The notes beneath the pieces were generated by a model. That model saw only the letters and a program-made list of their open reading frames with translations, did no database searches and was not told the origin of the DNA. This document shows positions 28,219-37,453 of a DNA stretch of 64,000 nucleotides, piece after piece; within the stretch, counting starts at the first letter, position 1; every line of letters starts with the position of its first letter. Both the position numbers and the translations under genes were made by a program. The stretch is from Meiothermus sp. Pnk-1 (GTDB taxonomy: Bacteria > Deinococcota > Deinococci > Deinococcales > Thermaceae): contig NZ_QKOB01000001.1 in the NCBI RefSeq assembly GCF_003226535.1, positions 186,001-250,000 on the forward strand. Reading direction: 5' to 3'.

Positions 28219-29669
28219 TGCCAGTAAGGCCGGACCTGCCCTTGGGCCAGCCGTTCTCTGGCTTGGGGTATGGCGTCGGCGAGCTCGTGGGCCAACAGGC
28301 CCACCCTCCCCAGCAGGTCCCCGGCCAGGCCGTGCAGGTAGACCCCCAGCCGGGCTGCGTCCCAAGGCGCGAGCCCCGCCGCTAGCAAAGCCCCGATTAC
28401 CCCAGAGAGTACATCCCCCATCCCGCCCGTGGCCATCGCCGGGTTGCCGGTGGTATTGACCGCCAGGCGCTCTCCTGCAGCGATCACCGTGGGCCCCCCC
28501 TTGAGCACCACCGTCACCGCAAAGCGCCCGGCCAGGGTGCGGGCGCTCTCGAGGGGGAAGCGGGCCACCTCCTGAGCGGAGCTTTGCAACAGCCGGGCCG
28601 CCTCGCCAGGGTGCGGGGTGATGACGGTGGGAATCCCTGCCCCGGCGAACTCCTCTACGATCTCAGGGTGCAGGGCATCGGCGTCCAGAAGGGTGGGGAG
28701 GCCCAGCGCACGCACGGCCTGTGCCGCCTCCTTCCCCGATGGCCCGGCCCCCATCCCTACCGCTACCGCCTCGGCCTTGGCCGGCTTTAGGGCCGCTGGG
28801 CTCCAGCCCACCACCGGAAGGCGTACCGCCTCGAGCGGGGGAACCACTGCGGCTTCCTGGGGATAGGCTACCGTCACTAGCCCCGCTCCGGCGCGATAGG
28901 CGGCGATGGCGCTCAGCGCCGGAGCCCCGGTATAGTTGGGGTAACCCCCCACTACCAGCACCCGCCCCACGCTGCCCTTATGGGCGTCGCCAGGGCGGGA
29001 GGGCAGCAGGGCCTGCATGGCCTGGGGCGTGAGAAGTTCCGCCAAGGATTCGTCTGCCAAGGCCCCGGGAGGCATCCCGATGTCGTCCAGCAGAATCTTT
29101 CCGCAAGCTGCGCGTTGGGGGTAGAAGAGGTGCTCGCGCTTGAGGGCGGCCAGGGCCACGGTGAGGTCAGCTTTGACGTGGGGGGTGTAGGGAAGCCCGG
29201 AGGGCAGATCGGCGGCCACCACGCTGAGACCGGATTGGTTGATCTTTTCCACCAGCTCGGCGTAAAAGCCTTGCAGGGGGCCGTTCAGGCCGGTGCCGAA
29301 AAGGGCATCGAGCAGCACGGTATGGGGCCTAGGCTCCCATGCCGAAAGGGGCTGCACCTCCACGCCGTGGGCCTCGAGCGCCTGCCGCATGGCCGCTGCC
29401 TCCCCCTGTTGCCCTGGGGCGGCGTAGACTTCGACCTCACACCCCCACACCTTTAGCCAGCGGGCCGCTGCCAGCCCGTCCCCGCCGTTATTCCCCTTAC
29501 CGCACAGCACCACCACCCGCCGGTCGGGATAGCTCCGCAGCAAGGCTTGGGCGACCCCGCGCCCCGCGGCGTCCATCAGTAGCAGGCTGGGGTAGCCCCC
29601 CCGAGCAGCTTTTTGGTCGGCGAGCCGCATGGCGGCGGAGGTATAAAGGCGCAGACTATGTGCTTTCAC
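28215..29669 (-). CDS. nnrD: Bifunctional NAD(P)HX epimerase/dehydratase
   Basis: 484 residues. The N-terminal about 200 are the YjeF_N epimerase domain (LCGKGNNGGDGLAAARWL, LDALFGTGLNGPLQG). The C-terminal about 270 are the ribokinase-like dehydratase (VGRVLVVGGYPNYTGAP, VITPHPGEAARLL, and NPAMATGGMGDVLSGVIG with the catalytic aspartate). The enzyme repairs hydrated NAD(P)H, damage that rises with temperature. I choose GTG 29669 because GGTGGGGGAT precedes it. Confidence 0.92.
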   Translation of the reverse strand: MKAHSLRLYTSAAMRLADQKAARGGYPSLLLMDAAGRGVAQALLRSYPDRRVVVLCGKGNNGGDGLAAARWLKVWGCEVEVYAAPGQQGEAAAMRQALEAHGVEVQPLSAWEPRPHTVLLDALFGTGLNGPLQGFYAELVEKINQSGLSVVAADLPSGLPYTPHVKADLTVALAALKREHLFYPQRAACGKILLDDIGMPPGALADESLAELLTPQAMQALLPSRPGDAHKGSVGRVLVVGGYPNYTGAPALSAIAAYRAGAGLVTVAYPQEAAVVPPLEAVRLPVVGWSPAALKPAKAEAVAVGMGAGPSGKEAAQAVRALGLPTLLDADALHPEIVEEFAGAGIPTVITPHPGEAARLLQSSAQEVARFPLESARTLAGRFAVTVVLKGGPTVIAAGERLAVNTTGNPAMATGGMGDVLSGVIGALLAAGLAPWDAARLGVYLHGLAGDLLGRVGLLAHELADAIPQARERLAQGQVRPYWH

Positions 29670-29722
29670 GTATCCCCCACCTAACCCAAGCTTACCTTGG
29701 CCGCTTATACTTTGCCCTAAGG

Positions 29723-30313
29723 ATGCCCACCGTACACTCTCCCCTTGGCCTACGCCAACGCCTGGCAACAGGGATGCTCAGGCTGCTTGGTTGGAAGGTC
29801 GTCCTCGAGCCTCCACCTGGCCCCAAGGTGGTGATGGTGGGTTACCCCCATACCTCCAACGTGGACTTCTTCTATGCCATCTTGTGGGCCTGGGCCACCG
29901 GCACCAAGATGAGCTTTATCGGCAAACGGCAACTTTTTGGCGGCCTCATGGGGCCGCTCATGCGGCGGCTGGGTGGGATCCCCGTTGACCGCGACAAGAC
30001 TAAGAACTTTGTCAAGCAAGTGGCAGAGATCTTCGCCCAACGCGAAGAGCTTTGGCTGGTCATCGCCGCCGAGGGCACGCGCAGCCGGGCCGACCACTGG
30101 CGCAGCGGGTTTTATTACATGGCCCTCGAGGCCAAGGTTCCCATCGCGCTGGCCTACCTGGACTACGCGAGCAAAGAGGTCGGGGTGGGCGGGTACTTTG
30201 TGCCCAGCGGCGATATCGTAAAAGACTTCGCGATCATCGAGCAGTTTTATGCCGGTAAAGTGGGGCGTACCCCCAAAAACCAGGGCCCGGTGCGATTGAA
30301 GCCGCCGGGCTAG
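29723..30313 (+). CDS. Lysophospholipid acyltransferase family protein (PlsC-like)
   Basis: 196 residues. The acyltransferase blocks are present: HTSNVDF (the HxxxxD motif, about residues 43-48), a GGIPVDRDK block and EGTRSRA. No clear membrane helix is seen except a short hydrophobic stretch near the start, so it may associate peripherally with the inner membrane. The substrate is unknown; 1-acylglycerol-3-phosphate is typical. TATACT lies about 11 nt before the ATG. It overlaps glyA tail to tail by 4 bp. Confidence 0.8.
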   Translation: MPTVHSPLGLRQRLATGMLRLLGWKVVLEPPPGPKVVMVGYPHTSNVDFFYAILWAWATGTKMSFIGKRQLFGGLMGPLMRRLGGIPVDRDKTKNFVKQVAEIFAQREELWLVIAAEGTRSRADHWRSGFYYMALEAKVPIALAYLDYASKEVGVGGYFVPSGDIVKDFAIIEQFYAGKVGRTPKNQGPVRLKPPG

Positions 30314-31542
30314 GGCATGGGGTGCTGGAGGGCCAGCTCGCGCACCCGCGCTTTGAGTTCGGGGCTGGGGCCCTGGGTGAGGGCCTCGTCGATGAAGGCG
30401 GCGATGAGGGGCATCTCCTCGGGGGTAAAGCCGCGGGTGGTGATGGCCGGGGTGCCGATGCGGATGCCCGAGGTCACCCAGGGTTTCTCGGGGTCGTAGG
30501 GAACGGTGCTCTTGGAGACGGTGATGTTGACCTGGTCGAGGAGGCTGGAGGCCTTGTTGCCCTTGATGCCCTGAGGGCGCAGGTCGAGCACGAAGAGGTG
30601 GTTGTCGGTACCGCCCGAGACCACCCGGTAGCCGCGCTCGAGGAAGCTCTGGGCGAGGGCCTGGGCGTTTTCGATGATGCGGCGGGCATAGTCCTTGAAG
30701 GAGGGTTGCAGCGCCTCCCAGAAGGCCACCGCCTTGGCCGCGATGACGTGCTCGAGCGGCCCCCCCTGGAGGCCGGGGAAGATCATCTTGTCGATCTTGG
30801 CCCCGATCTCGAGGTCGTTGGAGAGGATCAGCCCTGAGCGCGGCCCGCGCAGGGTCTTGTGGGTGGTGGAGGTCACCACATGGGCGTACGGCATGGGCGA
30901 GGGGTGCAGCCCAGCCGCCACCAGCCCGGCGATGTGGGCGATGTCGGCCATCAGGTAGGCGCCCACCTCGTCGGCGATGACGCGGAACCTCTCGAAGTCG
31001 ATGATGCGGCTGTAGGCACTGGCCCCGGCGATGATCAGCTTGGGTCTGTGCTCGAGGGCCAGCTTGCGCACCAGGTCGTAGTCGATGTACTCGGTCTGGG
31101 GGTCCACGGGGTAGCCGATGACGCGGTAGTTGAGCCCGGAGAAGTTGACCGGCGAACCGTGGGTGAGGTGCCCTCCCTGGTCGAGGGCCATGCCCATGAC
31201 GGTATCGCCCTTCTCCAGCAGGGCGTAGTACACCGCGAGGTTGGCGCTAGAGCCCGAGTGCGGCTGCACGTTGGCCCAGGCCGCGCCGAAGAGCTCCTTC
31301 GCGCGGTCGATGGCGAGCTGCTCGATCTCGTCGATCACCTCGCAGCCGCCGTAGTAGCGCTTGCCGGGATAGCCCTCGGCGTATTTGTTGGTCAGCACGC
31401 TCCCGGTGGCTTCGCGCACGGCGCGAGAGGTGAAGTTCTCGCTGGCGATGAGCTCGAGGCCCTCGCGCTGGCGGGCTTCCTCTTTGGCGATGAGGCTGAA
31501 TAGCAGCTCGTCGCGGGGTTCGGACTTGGGGAGGGTTTGCAT
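30310..31542 (-). CDS. glyA: Serine hydroxymethyltransferase
   Basis: 410-residue PLP enzyme interconverting serine and glycine with tetrahydrofolate, the main source of one-carbon units. The PLP-lysine motif is [16 protein letters not shown], and the active-site block [16 protein letters not shown] and the opening LIASENFTS are intact. TATAAT (31550-31555) lies 7 nt before the ATG with no ribosome site, a clear leaderless arrangement. Confidence 0.97.
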   Translation of the reverse strand: MQTLPKSEPRDELLFSLIAKEEARQREGLELIASENFTSRAVREATGSVLTNKYAEGYPGKRYYGGCEVIDEIEQLAIDRAKELFGAAWANVQPHSGSSANLAVYYALLEKGDTVMGMALDQGGHLTHGSPVNFSGLNYRVIGYPVDPQTEYIDYDLVRKLALEHRPKLIIAGASAYSRIIDFERFRVIADEVGAYLMADIAHIAGLVAAGLHPSPMPYAHVVTSTTHKTLRGPRSGLILSNDLEIGAKIDKMIFPGLQGGPLEHVIAAKAVAFWEALQPSFKDYARRIIENAQALAQSFLERGYRVVSGGTDNHLFVLDLRPQGIKGNKASSLLDQVNITVSKSTVPYDPEKPWVTSGIRIGTPAITTRGFTPEEMPLIAAFIDEALTQGPSPELKARVRELALQHPMP

Positions 31543-31620
31543 AGGGTCAATTATATGTCGTACGCCTTGTGGCCTAAAGGCGATGCCTGGGCCGGCAGGG
31601 GACGTTTTGAACTACCTCGC

Positions 31621-31648
31621 TTGGCACCAGGCCCGGGTGCGCTAGACT
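31621..31648 (+). promoter_or_regulatory. Promoter of the 81-residue membrane protein
   Basis: TTGGCA (31621-31626), 16-bp spacer, TAGACT (31643-31648), then 6 nt to the ATG at 31655. It shares the gap with the leaderless glyA promoter. Confidence 0.7.
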
Positions 31649-31654
31649 GATAGC

Positions 31655-31900
31655 ATGAGAAGCGCGCTCGGAAGAATCCCGCTGTTTATCGGTTTCGCCT
31701 TGCTGGTGGTTGCCCTCATCCTGCTGGCTTATCTTTCGGTGGACTATGTGCGGCTTTCGGCGGCGGCCTCTACCCTCAACCGCACCTACCCCAACCCCAT
31801 GGGGATGGTGGTGCTCACCATGCTGCTGTGTCTGGCCTCCGGCTTTTTCTTGGGCCTGGGCGTGCGTTTTGGACGGCGCGAGGAAAAGCCCCTGGCCTGA
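31655..31900 (+). CDS. Small two-helix membrane protein, function unknown
   Basis: 81 residues with helices at about 8-28 and 48-70 and a basic C-terminal tail (GVRFGRREEKP). The arrangement resembles LapA/DUF1049-type small proteins, but the family signature is not strong enough to assign. It precedes acuB by 114 bp and has its own promoter. Confidence 0.65.
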   Translation: MRSALGRIPLFIGFALLVVALILLAYLSVDYVRLSAAASTLNRTYPNPMGMVVLTMLLCLASGFFLGLGVRFGRREEKPLA

Positions 31901-32014
31901 AGGGAGCCTAGTCCCAGGTCGCCGATGCCGGCTAAGCGGAGGGTTCTCGGGTTTAGCCTGTTGCCCAAGGGGCGGCCCGTTCGCTCGGCTGAGCCCAGGC
32001 CCAAGGAGCCCGTG

Positions 32015-32641
32015 ATGTTGGTGAGGGATGTGATGCGACGCCCGGTGCTCACCGTGGACGAGCGGGCCACCTTGCGCTCGGCCTACCAGGTGATGCAAGA
32101 CCACCATATCCGCCACCTGCCGGTGACCCGGGCGGGCAAGCTGGTGGGCATCGTCACCGACCGGGACATCCGCTTGGCGGTGAGCCCATTGGCGGAGGGC
32201 GGTCCCCGCCACTTGGAGGCCGCAGTGGGCTCGATCATGAGCCAACCGGTGCTGAGCGCGGATCCCTTGGACCCGGTGGAGGAGGCCGCCCGCCTGATGC
32301 GCCGCCGCAAGATCGGGGCCTTGCCAGTGTTGGAGGGAGAGGAGCTGGTAGGGATCGTTACCGGGATCGACCTGCTGGACGCCCTGGTGATCCTCACCGG
32401 GGTGGAAAAGCCCAGCGGCAGGCTCGAGGTGCGCCTTCCCGACCGCCCCGGCGAGCTGGGACGGCTGACCCAATTCCTGGGGCGTGAAGGGATTAATATT
32501 CACTCTCTGCTTACCTACCCCGATGATCCCAAGACAGTGCGCGCGGTGCTGCGGGTAGGTACCCCCATGACCCACCAGGTCGCTGAGATGCTACGGATAG
32601 AGGGTTTTAACGTTATTTGGCCACCGCAGAAAAAGGGCTAG
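32015..32641 (+). CDS. acuB: AcuB-like CBS-CBS-ACT protein
   Basis: 208 residues: two CBS domains (about 1-58 and 68-125; RDVMRRPVLTVDE and SIMSQPVLSADPL) and an ACT domain (about 135-200; LEVRLPDRPGELGRLTQFL). These bind adenine nucleotides and small metabolites, so the protein is probably a ligand-sensing regulator. I start at ATG 32015, which has AAGGAG 7 nt upstream, rather than an ATG 90 bp earlier. acuC follows after 19 bp. Confidence 0.85.
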   Translation: MLVRDVMRRPVLTVDERATLRSAYQVMQDHHIRHLPVTRAGKLVGIVTDRDIRLAVSPLAEGGPRHLEAAVGSIMSQPVLSADPLDPVEEAARLMRRRKIGALPVLEGEELVGIVTGIDLLDALVILTGVEKPSGRLEVRLPDRPGELGRLTQFLGREGINIHSLLTYPDDPKTVRAVLRVGTPMTHQVAEMLRIEGFNVIWPPQKKG

Positions 32642-32660
32642 AGGGAAGACGCTTTACGCT

Positions 32661-33797
32661 ATGAGCGTCCCCGTTTTGTATCATCCGGCCTATAAGACCT
32701 ATACCTTCGGGCCGGAGCACCCCTTTAGCCCGCGCAGGTTGGAGATGCTGCTCAGCCTCCTCGAGGCATGGGGCCATGCGGTTCCTCGGCGCCCCCTGCA
32801 ACCGGCCACCCGCGAGGAGGTTCTGACGGTTCACGCCGAGCGGCTGGTGCGGCGGGTAGAGGGTTGCTCGGTGGGGGAGGTTGCCGCCGATGTCGAACAC
32901 TACGGCCTGGGGACTGCCGACACCCCTATATTCCCCGGCATGGACGAGGCCACCCGTTGGCTGGTGGGGGGGACGCTCGAGGCCGCCCGGATGATCCTGC
33001 GGGGGGAGGCCCGGGAGGTGCTGCAGCTGGGAGGTGGGCTGCACCACGCCCAGTATGACCGTAGTTCGGGATTTTGCGTCTACAACGACCTCTCGGTGGC
33101 GATCCGGCACCTCACCCGTGCCGGGTTGCGGGTGGCTTATCTCGATATAGATGTGCACCACGGCGACGGGGTGCAGTGGATCCACTACGACGAGGCCGAG
33201 GTGCTCACGCTGAGCTTGCACGAGTCGGGGCGCTACCTATTCCCCGGCACCGGGGCCATCTACGAGATCGGCAAGGGAGCTGGGCTGGGCCGCAAGCTCA
33301 ACGTGCCGCTCGAGCCCTTCACCCAAGACGAGAGCTACCTGGAGGTGTTCGAGGCGGTGCTCGAGCCCGCCCTGGCCTGGTTCCGCCCCGATGTCATGGT
33401 CATCCAGTGCGGGGCCGACGCGCACTTCCTCGACCCGCTGGCCGATCTGGTACTGAGCACCCGGGCTTACCAGAAGCTCTTCCTCCGGATGCGCGAATAT
33501 GTCCGGGAGTTCTCCGGGGGGAAGGCCGTGTACACCCTGGGAGGGGGCTATAGCCTGGACGCCACCACCCGTGTCTGGGCCATGCTGTATTTGCTCCTAC
33601 AGGGCCACCCCCTCCCCGACCGCCTGCCCGAGGCCTGGCGGCAGCACTGGGAGGGCCAGCTTCACAAAGCGCTCACCCCTACCCTCCACGACGCCGCGGA
33701 CTCCATCCCAAAGATCCCCCGCCGCCCCGAGATCGTCCGGCACAACTGGGGGCAGGTGGTGCGGCTGCTCGAACTGGTTAAGCCCTACTGGACCTGA
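32661..33797 (+). CDS. acuC: AcuC-type histone-deacetylase-fold protein
   Basis: 378 residues of the class I deacetylase fold. The Zn and catalytic residues are visible: GGLHHAQY (paired histidines), YLDIDVHHGDGVQ (Zn ligands D and H), and QCGADAHFLDPL (Zn aspartate). In Bacillus, AcuC deacetylates and activates acetyl-CoA synthetase. Pairing with acuB supports control of acetyl-CoA metabolism, although acuA and acsA are not adjacent. Confidence 0.9.
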   Translation: MSVPVLYHPAYKTYTFGPEHPFSPRRLEMLLSLLEAWGHAVPRRPLQPATREEVLTVHAERLVRRVEGCSVGEVAADVEHYGLGTADTPIFPGMDEATRWLVGGTLEAARMILRGEAREVLQLGGGLHHAQYDRSSGFCVYNDLSVAIRHLTRAGLRVAYLDIDVHHGDGVQWIHYDEAEVLTLSLHESGRYLFPGTGAIYEIGKGAGLGRKLNVPLEPFTQDESYLEVFEAVLEPALAWFRPDVMVIQCGADAHFLDPLADLVLSTRAYQKLFLRMREYVREFSGGKAVYTLGGGYSLDATTRVWAMLYLLLQGHPLPDRLPEAWRQHWEGQLHKALTPTLHDAADSIPKIPRRPEIVRHNWGQVVRLLELVKPYWT

Positions 33798-33866
33798 GGC
33801 GGGCCGGGCTCCCACTCACATTTTCCAAGAACTTTTACGACTAACTTGGGCCTGGTGGAGGGACCC

Positions 33867-34145
33867 ATGCACGGAGAGTACAAGGCCCCCGGTGGAAAGC
33901 TGGTGGTGGTGGTGGATCTCGAGGTCTACACCGGGCGGTTGGCCCAGGTCCGGGTGAGCGGGGATTTCTTCCTCGAGCCGGAAGAGGCCCTGGATCGGAT
34001 CAACGCCGCGCTCGAGGGCCTACCGGTTACAAGCGACGAGACCGAGATCGCCCAAGCCGTTCGGCAGGCGGCTGCACACGCCGAGATGATCGGGTTCTCG
34101 CCGGAGGCCGTCGCGGTGGCGGTCAAGCGGGCGCTTTCGGGTTAG
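33867..34145 (+). CDS. lplB: Lipoate ligase accessory domain (LplB-like)
   Basis: 92 residues matching the C-terminal accessory domain of lipoate-protein ligase A: HGEYKAPGGKLVVVVDLEV and VSGDFFLEPEEALDRINAAL. In Thermoplasma this domain is a separate protein (LplB) needed with LplA to activate lipoate. ATG 33867 has GGAGGG 5 nt upstream, better than a TTG 21 bp earlier. It sits 12 bp before the catalytic subunit gene, the reverse of the domain order in one-piece LplA. Confidence 0.82.
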   Translation: MHGEYKAPGGKLVVVVDLEVYTGRLAQVRVSGDFFLEPEEALDRINAALEGLPVTSDETEIAQAVRQAAAHAEMIGFSPEAVAVAVKRALSG

Positions 34146-34157
34146 CGGAGCTAGCCT

Positions 34158-34930
34158 ATGCGGACGAACTGGCATGACTACGAGTGGCAACTTTTGCGGG
34201 ATGGCCCCCTGAGCCCCAACCTGCACATGGCCCTGGACGAGGTGCTGACCTACGAGGTGGGGGCCGGACGGCGCAAACCGACCCTGCGCATCTGGGAGTG
34301 GGGGGCTCCGGCGGTGGTGATCGGGCGCTATCAGTCGGTGAAGAACGAGGTGGACCTGGAGAACCTGGAGCGCTACGGCTTCGAGGTGGTGCGCCGCATC
34401 AGCGGGGGCGGGGCCATGTTCATCGAGCCCGGCAACACCATCACCTACTCGGTCTACGCCCCGCAGGAGTTGGTGGCGGGGATGAGCTTTCAGGAGTCGT
34501 ACGCCCGGATGGACGCGTGGGTGCTCGAGGCCCTCAAAACCCTGGGGATCAAGGCCTGGTACCAGCCCATCAACGACATCACCAGCGAGGGCGGCAAGAT
34601 CGCCGGAGCCGCCCAGACCCGGCGTGGCGGGGCGGTGCTCCACCACGTCACGATGGCCTACGACATCGACGCGGCCAAAATGGTGCAGGTGCTCAGGATC
34701 GGGCGGGAAAAGCTCTCCGACAAGGGCCAGACCAGCGCCCAGAAGCGGGTGGACCCCTGCGCTCGCAGACCGGCCTGCCCCGAGCGGCAGTGATTGACCG
34801 GATGATCGAGACCTTCGATGACCTGTACGGCCTAAACCGGGATGAGCTAAAGCCCGAGGAGCTCGAGGCGGCCTGGAACCTGGTGCGGACCAAATTTGCC
34901 ACGCGGGAGTGGATCTACCTCATCCCCTAG
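34158..34930 (+). pseudogene. lplA: Lipoate-protein ligase A catalytic domain, frameshifted
   Basis: The catalytic fold is clear: GAPAVVIGRYQS, VVRRISGGGAMFIEPGNTITYS (the lipoyl-AMP loop) and NDITSEGGKIAGAAQTRR with the catalytic lysine. The frame stops at 34793 after QKRVDPCARR. The expected C-terminus continues in the -1 frame from about 34755 to 34930: LRSQTGLPRAAVIDRMIET and on to a stop. The break falls in a run of four C (34754-34757); one more C would restore a protein of about 257 residues. This is a single-base deletion, a sequencing error or, less likely, programmed slippage. Confidence 0.85.
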
Positions 34931-35718
34931 AAAAACTCGAGCCTCTCCCAATCCGGCTCCCCGAGGCCGTAAGCTTCGAGAAAAACCCTGTCCCAGCCCT
35001 CCCCGAACTGCGGGTTGTGATCAGAGGTGAGGCTGCGGGTCATGAGGGCTAGGTCTTGGTAGCGGTCGGCCACGCCGAGGCGCCCCAGGTCGACGAACCC
35101 GCTGAGCTTCCCCTCCTGCAGCAGGACGTTGGGCAGGCAGTAGTCCCCGTGGCAGACCACTAAATCCTCATCGGTGGGGCGCGTCTGGAGGAGCACCTCG
35201 AGCAGTTCCTCTGCCGACTTTCCTTGCCAGCGTTCATCGAAGCCTGCGGGGTCCACCAACCCGAGTTCGGTGCGCCGCCGCACCTGGGCGAGCTTGGCCT
35301 CGAGCCGTTGGTCGAAAGGGCAGCGCTCGAGGGGGATCGAGTGAAGCCGTTTGAGCGCTTCGGCAATCGCTACGACCACTCGAGGCCGCTCCTCCGGTGG
35401 CCAGTTCTCGGCCCCACTCCGTCCCGCGATCTCGGTCATCAGCAGGTACTCGCAGCCGTCCTGTTGGCTATACTCGAGCACCTCCGGCGCTGGAACCCAG
35501 GCCGAGAGCCAGCGCATCTTCTCGGCCTCTGGAGCCAACCGAAACCCCGGATCAGGGTCGTGGGAATCGGGGCGAATCTTAAGGATCAGACCGGGTTCCC
35601 CCGCTTTGCGCCACCGGTAGACGCCCGCGCCGGACATTCCCACCGTGACCGGCTCAGCCTCGTACCCTTGGAGCCAGCGAGATACCGCTTGGGGCAGCGC
35701 CTCGAGCATCAGACCCAT
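34927..35718 (-). CDS. APH(3')-like aminoglycoside phosphotransferase
   Basis: 263 residues with the full APH(3') pattern. The N-lobe lysine is in GLILKIRP, the catalytic loop is VCHGDYCLPNVLL (HGDxxxxN), and the metal aspartate is in SGFVDLGRLGVADRYQDLAL, a block close to known kanamycin phosphotransferases. The C-terminal part NPQFGEGWDRVFLEAYGL also fits. It should phosphorylate the 3' hydroxyl of kanamycin-like drugs, although chromosomal homologues may have other substrates. It overlaps the end of lplA by 4 bp and the end of ade by 10 bp. Confidence 0.85.
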   Translation of the reverse strand: MGLMLEALPQAVSRWLQGYEAEPVTVGMSGAGVYRWRKAGEPGLILKIRPDSHDPDPGFRLAPEAEKMRWLSAWVPAPEVLEYSQQDGCEYLLMTEIAGRSGAENWPPEERPRVVVAIAEALKRLHSIPLERCPFDQRLEAKLAQVRRRTELGLVDPAGFDERWQGKSAEELLEVLLQTRPTDEDLVVCHGDYCLPNVLLQEGKLSGFVDLGRLGVADRYQDLALMTRSLTSDHNPQFGEGWDRVFLEAYGLGEPDWERLEFF

Positions 35719-37430
35719 AGGCTCACGAAGCGGAACTTCTCCACGTCTACCAGCCCCCGATCGGTGAGCTTGAGCTTGGGAATGACCTCGAGGGGCAAAA
35801 ACGCCACGTGCATCACCGGGTCATGGAGGGTAGAGCCGAGCTGTTGGGTGGCGGCGAGCAGCGTATCCATCTGCTCGCGGATCTTGGGTAGAGGCTGGTC
35901 GCTCATCAGCCCGGCGATGGGCAAGGGGGTAAGGGCCAACACTTCCTGACCTAACGCCACTGCGTACCCCCCGCCCGCCTCGGCCAGGGCCCGCATCGCC
36001 GTGCGCATGGATTCGTCGTCGGCTCCCGCGCAGGTCAGGTTGTGGCTGTCGTGGCCGACGGTCCCCGCGATAGCTCCTTTCCGCAACCCCAGCCCGTGGA
36101 CGAAGCCCAAACCGACCCCGGCTTTCCCGTAACGGTTCACCACCGCTACCTTGAGCAGGTCGCGCTCCGGATCGGCCTGAGCCAGCCCGCCCACCACCTT
36201 GGGAGACATGATCCGCTCCTCGGTCACCACCTGGTGGGGCACCACCCCGATGGCCCGAAGTTGATTTCCCTGGACCGGGATATCCAGCGAGAGGCGGTCC
36301 AGGTCTACCCGCACGGTGTGGCGCACCCGGCTCTGGTCAGCCTCGGGGCCTACCCAATCGCCCACCGGAGCCCCCGCCTCGCCCACCCAGCGGCCACGGG
36401 CATAGACCCGCTCGGCGCGGAAGTCCTCGAGCGAACGCACCACCACCAGATCCGCCCTCCGGCCCGGAGCGATAGCCCCCCGGTCGTAGAGCCGGTGGGC
36501 GTTGGCGGCGTTCAGGGTGGCCATTTGGAGGGCTGTGAGGGGAGAAAGCCCGCGTTGCACTGCCTTGCGAATGAGAAAGTCCAGGTGGCCCTCCTCGAGC
36601 AAATCCTCGGGGTGGCGGTCGTCGGTGCAGAAGGCCATCCGGGGGGCGGTCTTCTCGTTGATGATGGGAAGTAGGGCTTCCAGATCGCGGGTCACGGTTC
36701 CTTCGCGCACCAGCACAAAGAGCCCGGCCCGCAGCTTCTCGAGCGCTTCCTCCGCCGTGGTGCACTCGTGGTCGGTGGCGGGGCCTGCCGCGGCATAGGC
36801 CTGGAGCCACTTCCCGCCGATCCTGGGGGCGTGCCCGTCGATCCGCTCGCCGCGGAAGGCCATGAGCTTGTCCAGGCTTTTCGCATCGCCCAGCACAGCG
36901 CCGGGTACGTTCATGAACTCGGCTAGGCCCAAAATCCGCGGATGCCGGCCCCACAGCTCGAGCAAGTCCGCCGCTTCCAGCACCGCCCCCGCCGTAGAGA
37001 GCGGGCTCGCGGGCACGCAGGAGGGCAGCATGATCCGCACGTCCAGGGGAAGCCCTTCGCTGGCCTCGAGCATGAAGCGGATCCCGTCCAGGCCGCATAC
37101 GTTGGCGATTTCGTGGGGGTCGGCGACGAGGGTGGTGGTCCCCTTGGGCACGATGACCCGGGCCAGCTCAAAGGGCAAGGCGAGCGTGGACTCGATGTGG
37201 ATATGCGTATCGATCAGCCCCGGAACCAGGTAGCCCCCCTTCAGGTCGTGCTCCTCCACCCCCCGGTAGCCCTCGCCTACCCCGGCGATGTATCCGGCGA
37301 AGACGGCTACCTCCGCCGGGTAGATCTCGCCGCTGAAGACGTTGACTACCTGGGTGTTTTTGAGCACCAGGTCGGCGGGGGCATCTCCTCGGGCTACCGC
37401 CAGCAACCGTTGGAGGGTGTCGCGTTCCAT
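35709..37430 (-). CDS. ade: Adenine deaminase
   Basis: 573-residue amidohydrolase converting adenine to hypoxanthine for purine salvage. The metal motif is VPGLIDTHIHIEST, then ADPHEIANVCG, and CTDDRHPEDLLEEGH; the C-terminal domain has GTVGHDSHNLTCAGADD. I start at ATG 37430, where TACAAT sits 6 nt upstream (leaderless). A GTG at 37457 overlapping the SDR stop as GTGA is the alternative and would mean translational coupling. Neither has a ribosome site. Confidence 0.93.
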   Translation of the reverse strand: MERDTLQRLLAVARGDAPADLVLKNTQVVNVFSGEIYPAEVAVFAGYIAGVGEGYRGVEEHDLKGGYLVPGLIDTHIHIESTLALPFELARVIVPKGTTTLVADPHEIANVCGLDGIRFMLEASEGLPLDVRIMLPSCVPASPLSTAGAVLEAADLLELWGRHPRILGLAEFMNVPGAVLGDAKSLDKLMAFRGERIDGHAPRIGGKWLQAYAAAGPATDHECTTAEEALEKLRAGLFVLVREGTVTRDLEALLPIINEKTAPRMAFCTDDRHPEDLLEEGHLDFLIRKAVQRGLSPLTALQMATLNAANAHRLYDRGAIAPGRRADLVVVRSLEDFRAERVYARGRWVGEAGAPVGDWVGPEADQSRVRHTVRVDLDRLSLDIPVQGNQLRAIGVVPHQVVTEERIMSPKVVGGLAQADPERDLLKVAVVNRYGKAGVGLGFVHGLGLRKGAIAGTVGHDSHNLTCAGADDESMRTAMRALAEAGGGYAVALGQEVLALTPLPIAGLMSDQPLPKIREQMDTLLAATQQLGSTLHDPVMHVAFLPLEVIPKLKLTDRGLVDVEKFRFVSLWV

Positions 37431-37453
37431 TGGAAAATTGTACCCGAGCGTGC

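Noticed and set aside
34158-34930. Programmed -1 frameshifting in lplA
   Set aside because: The site is a plain run of four C without a slippery heptamer or following pseudoknot. A deleted base or sequencing error is simpler.
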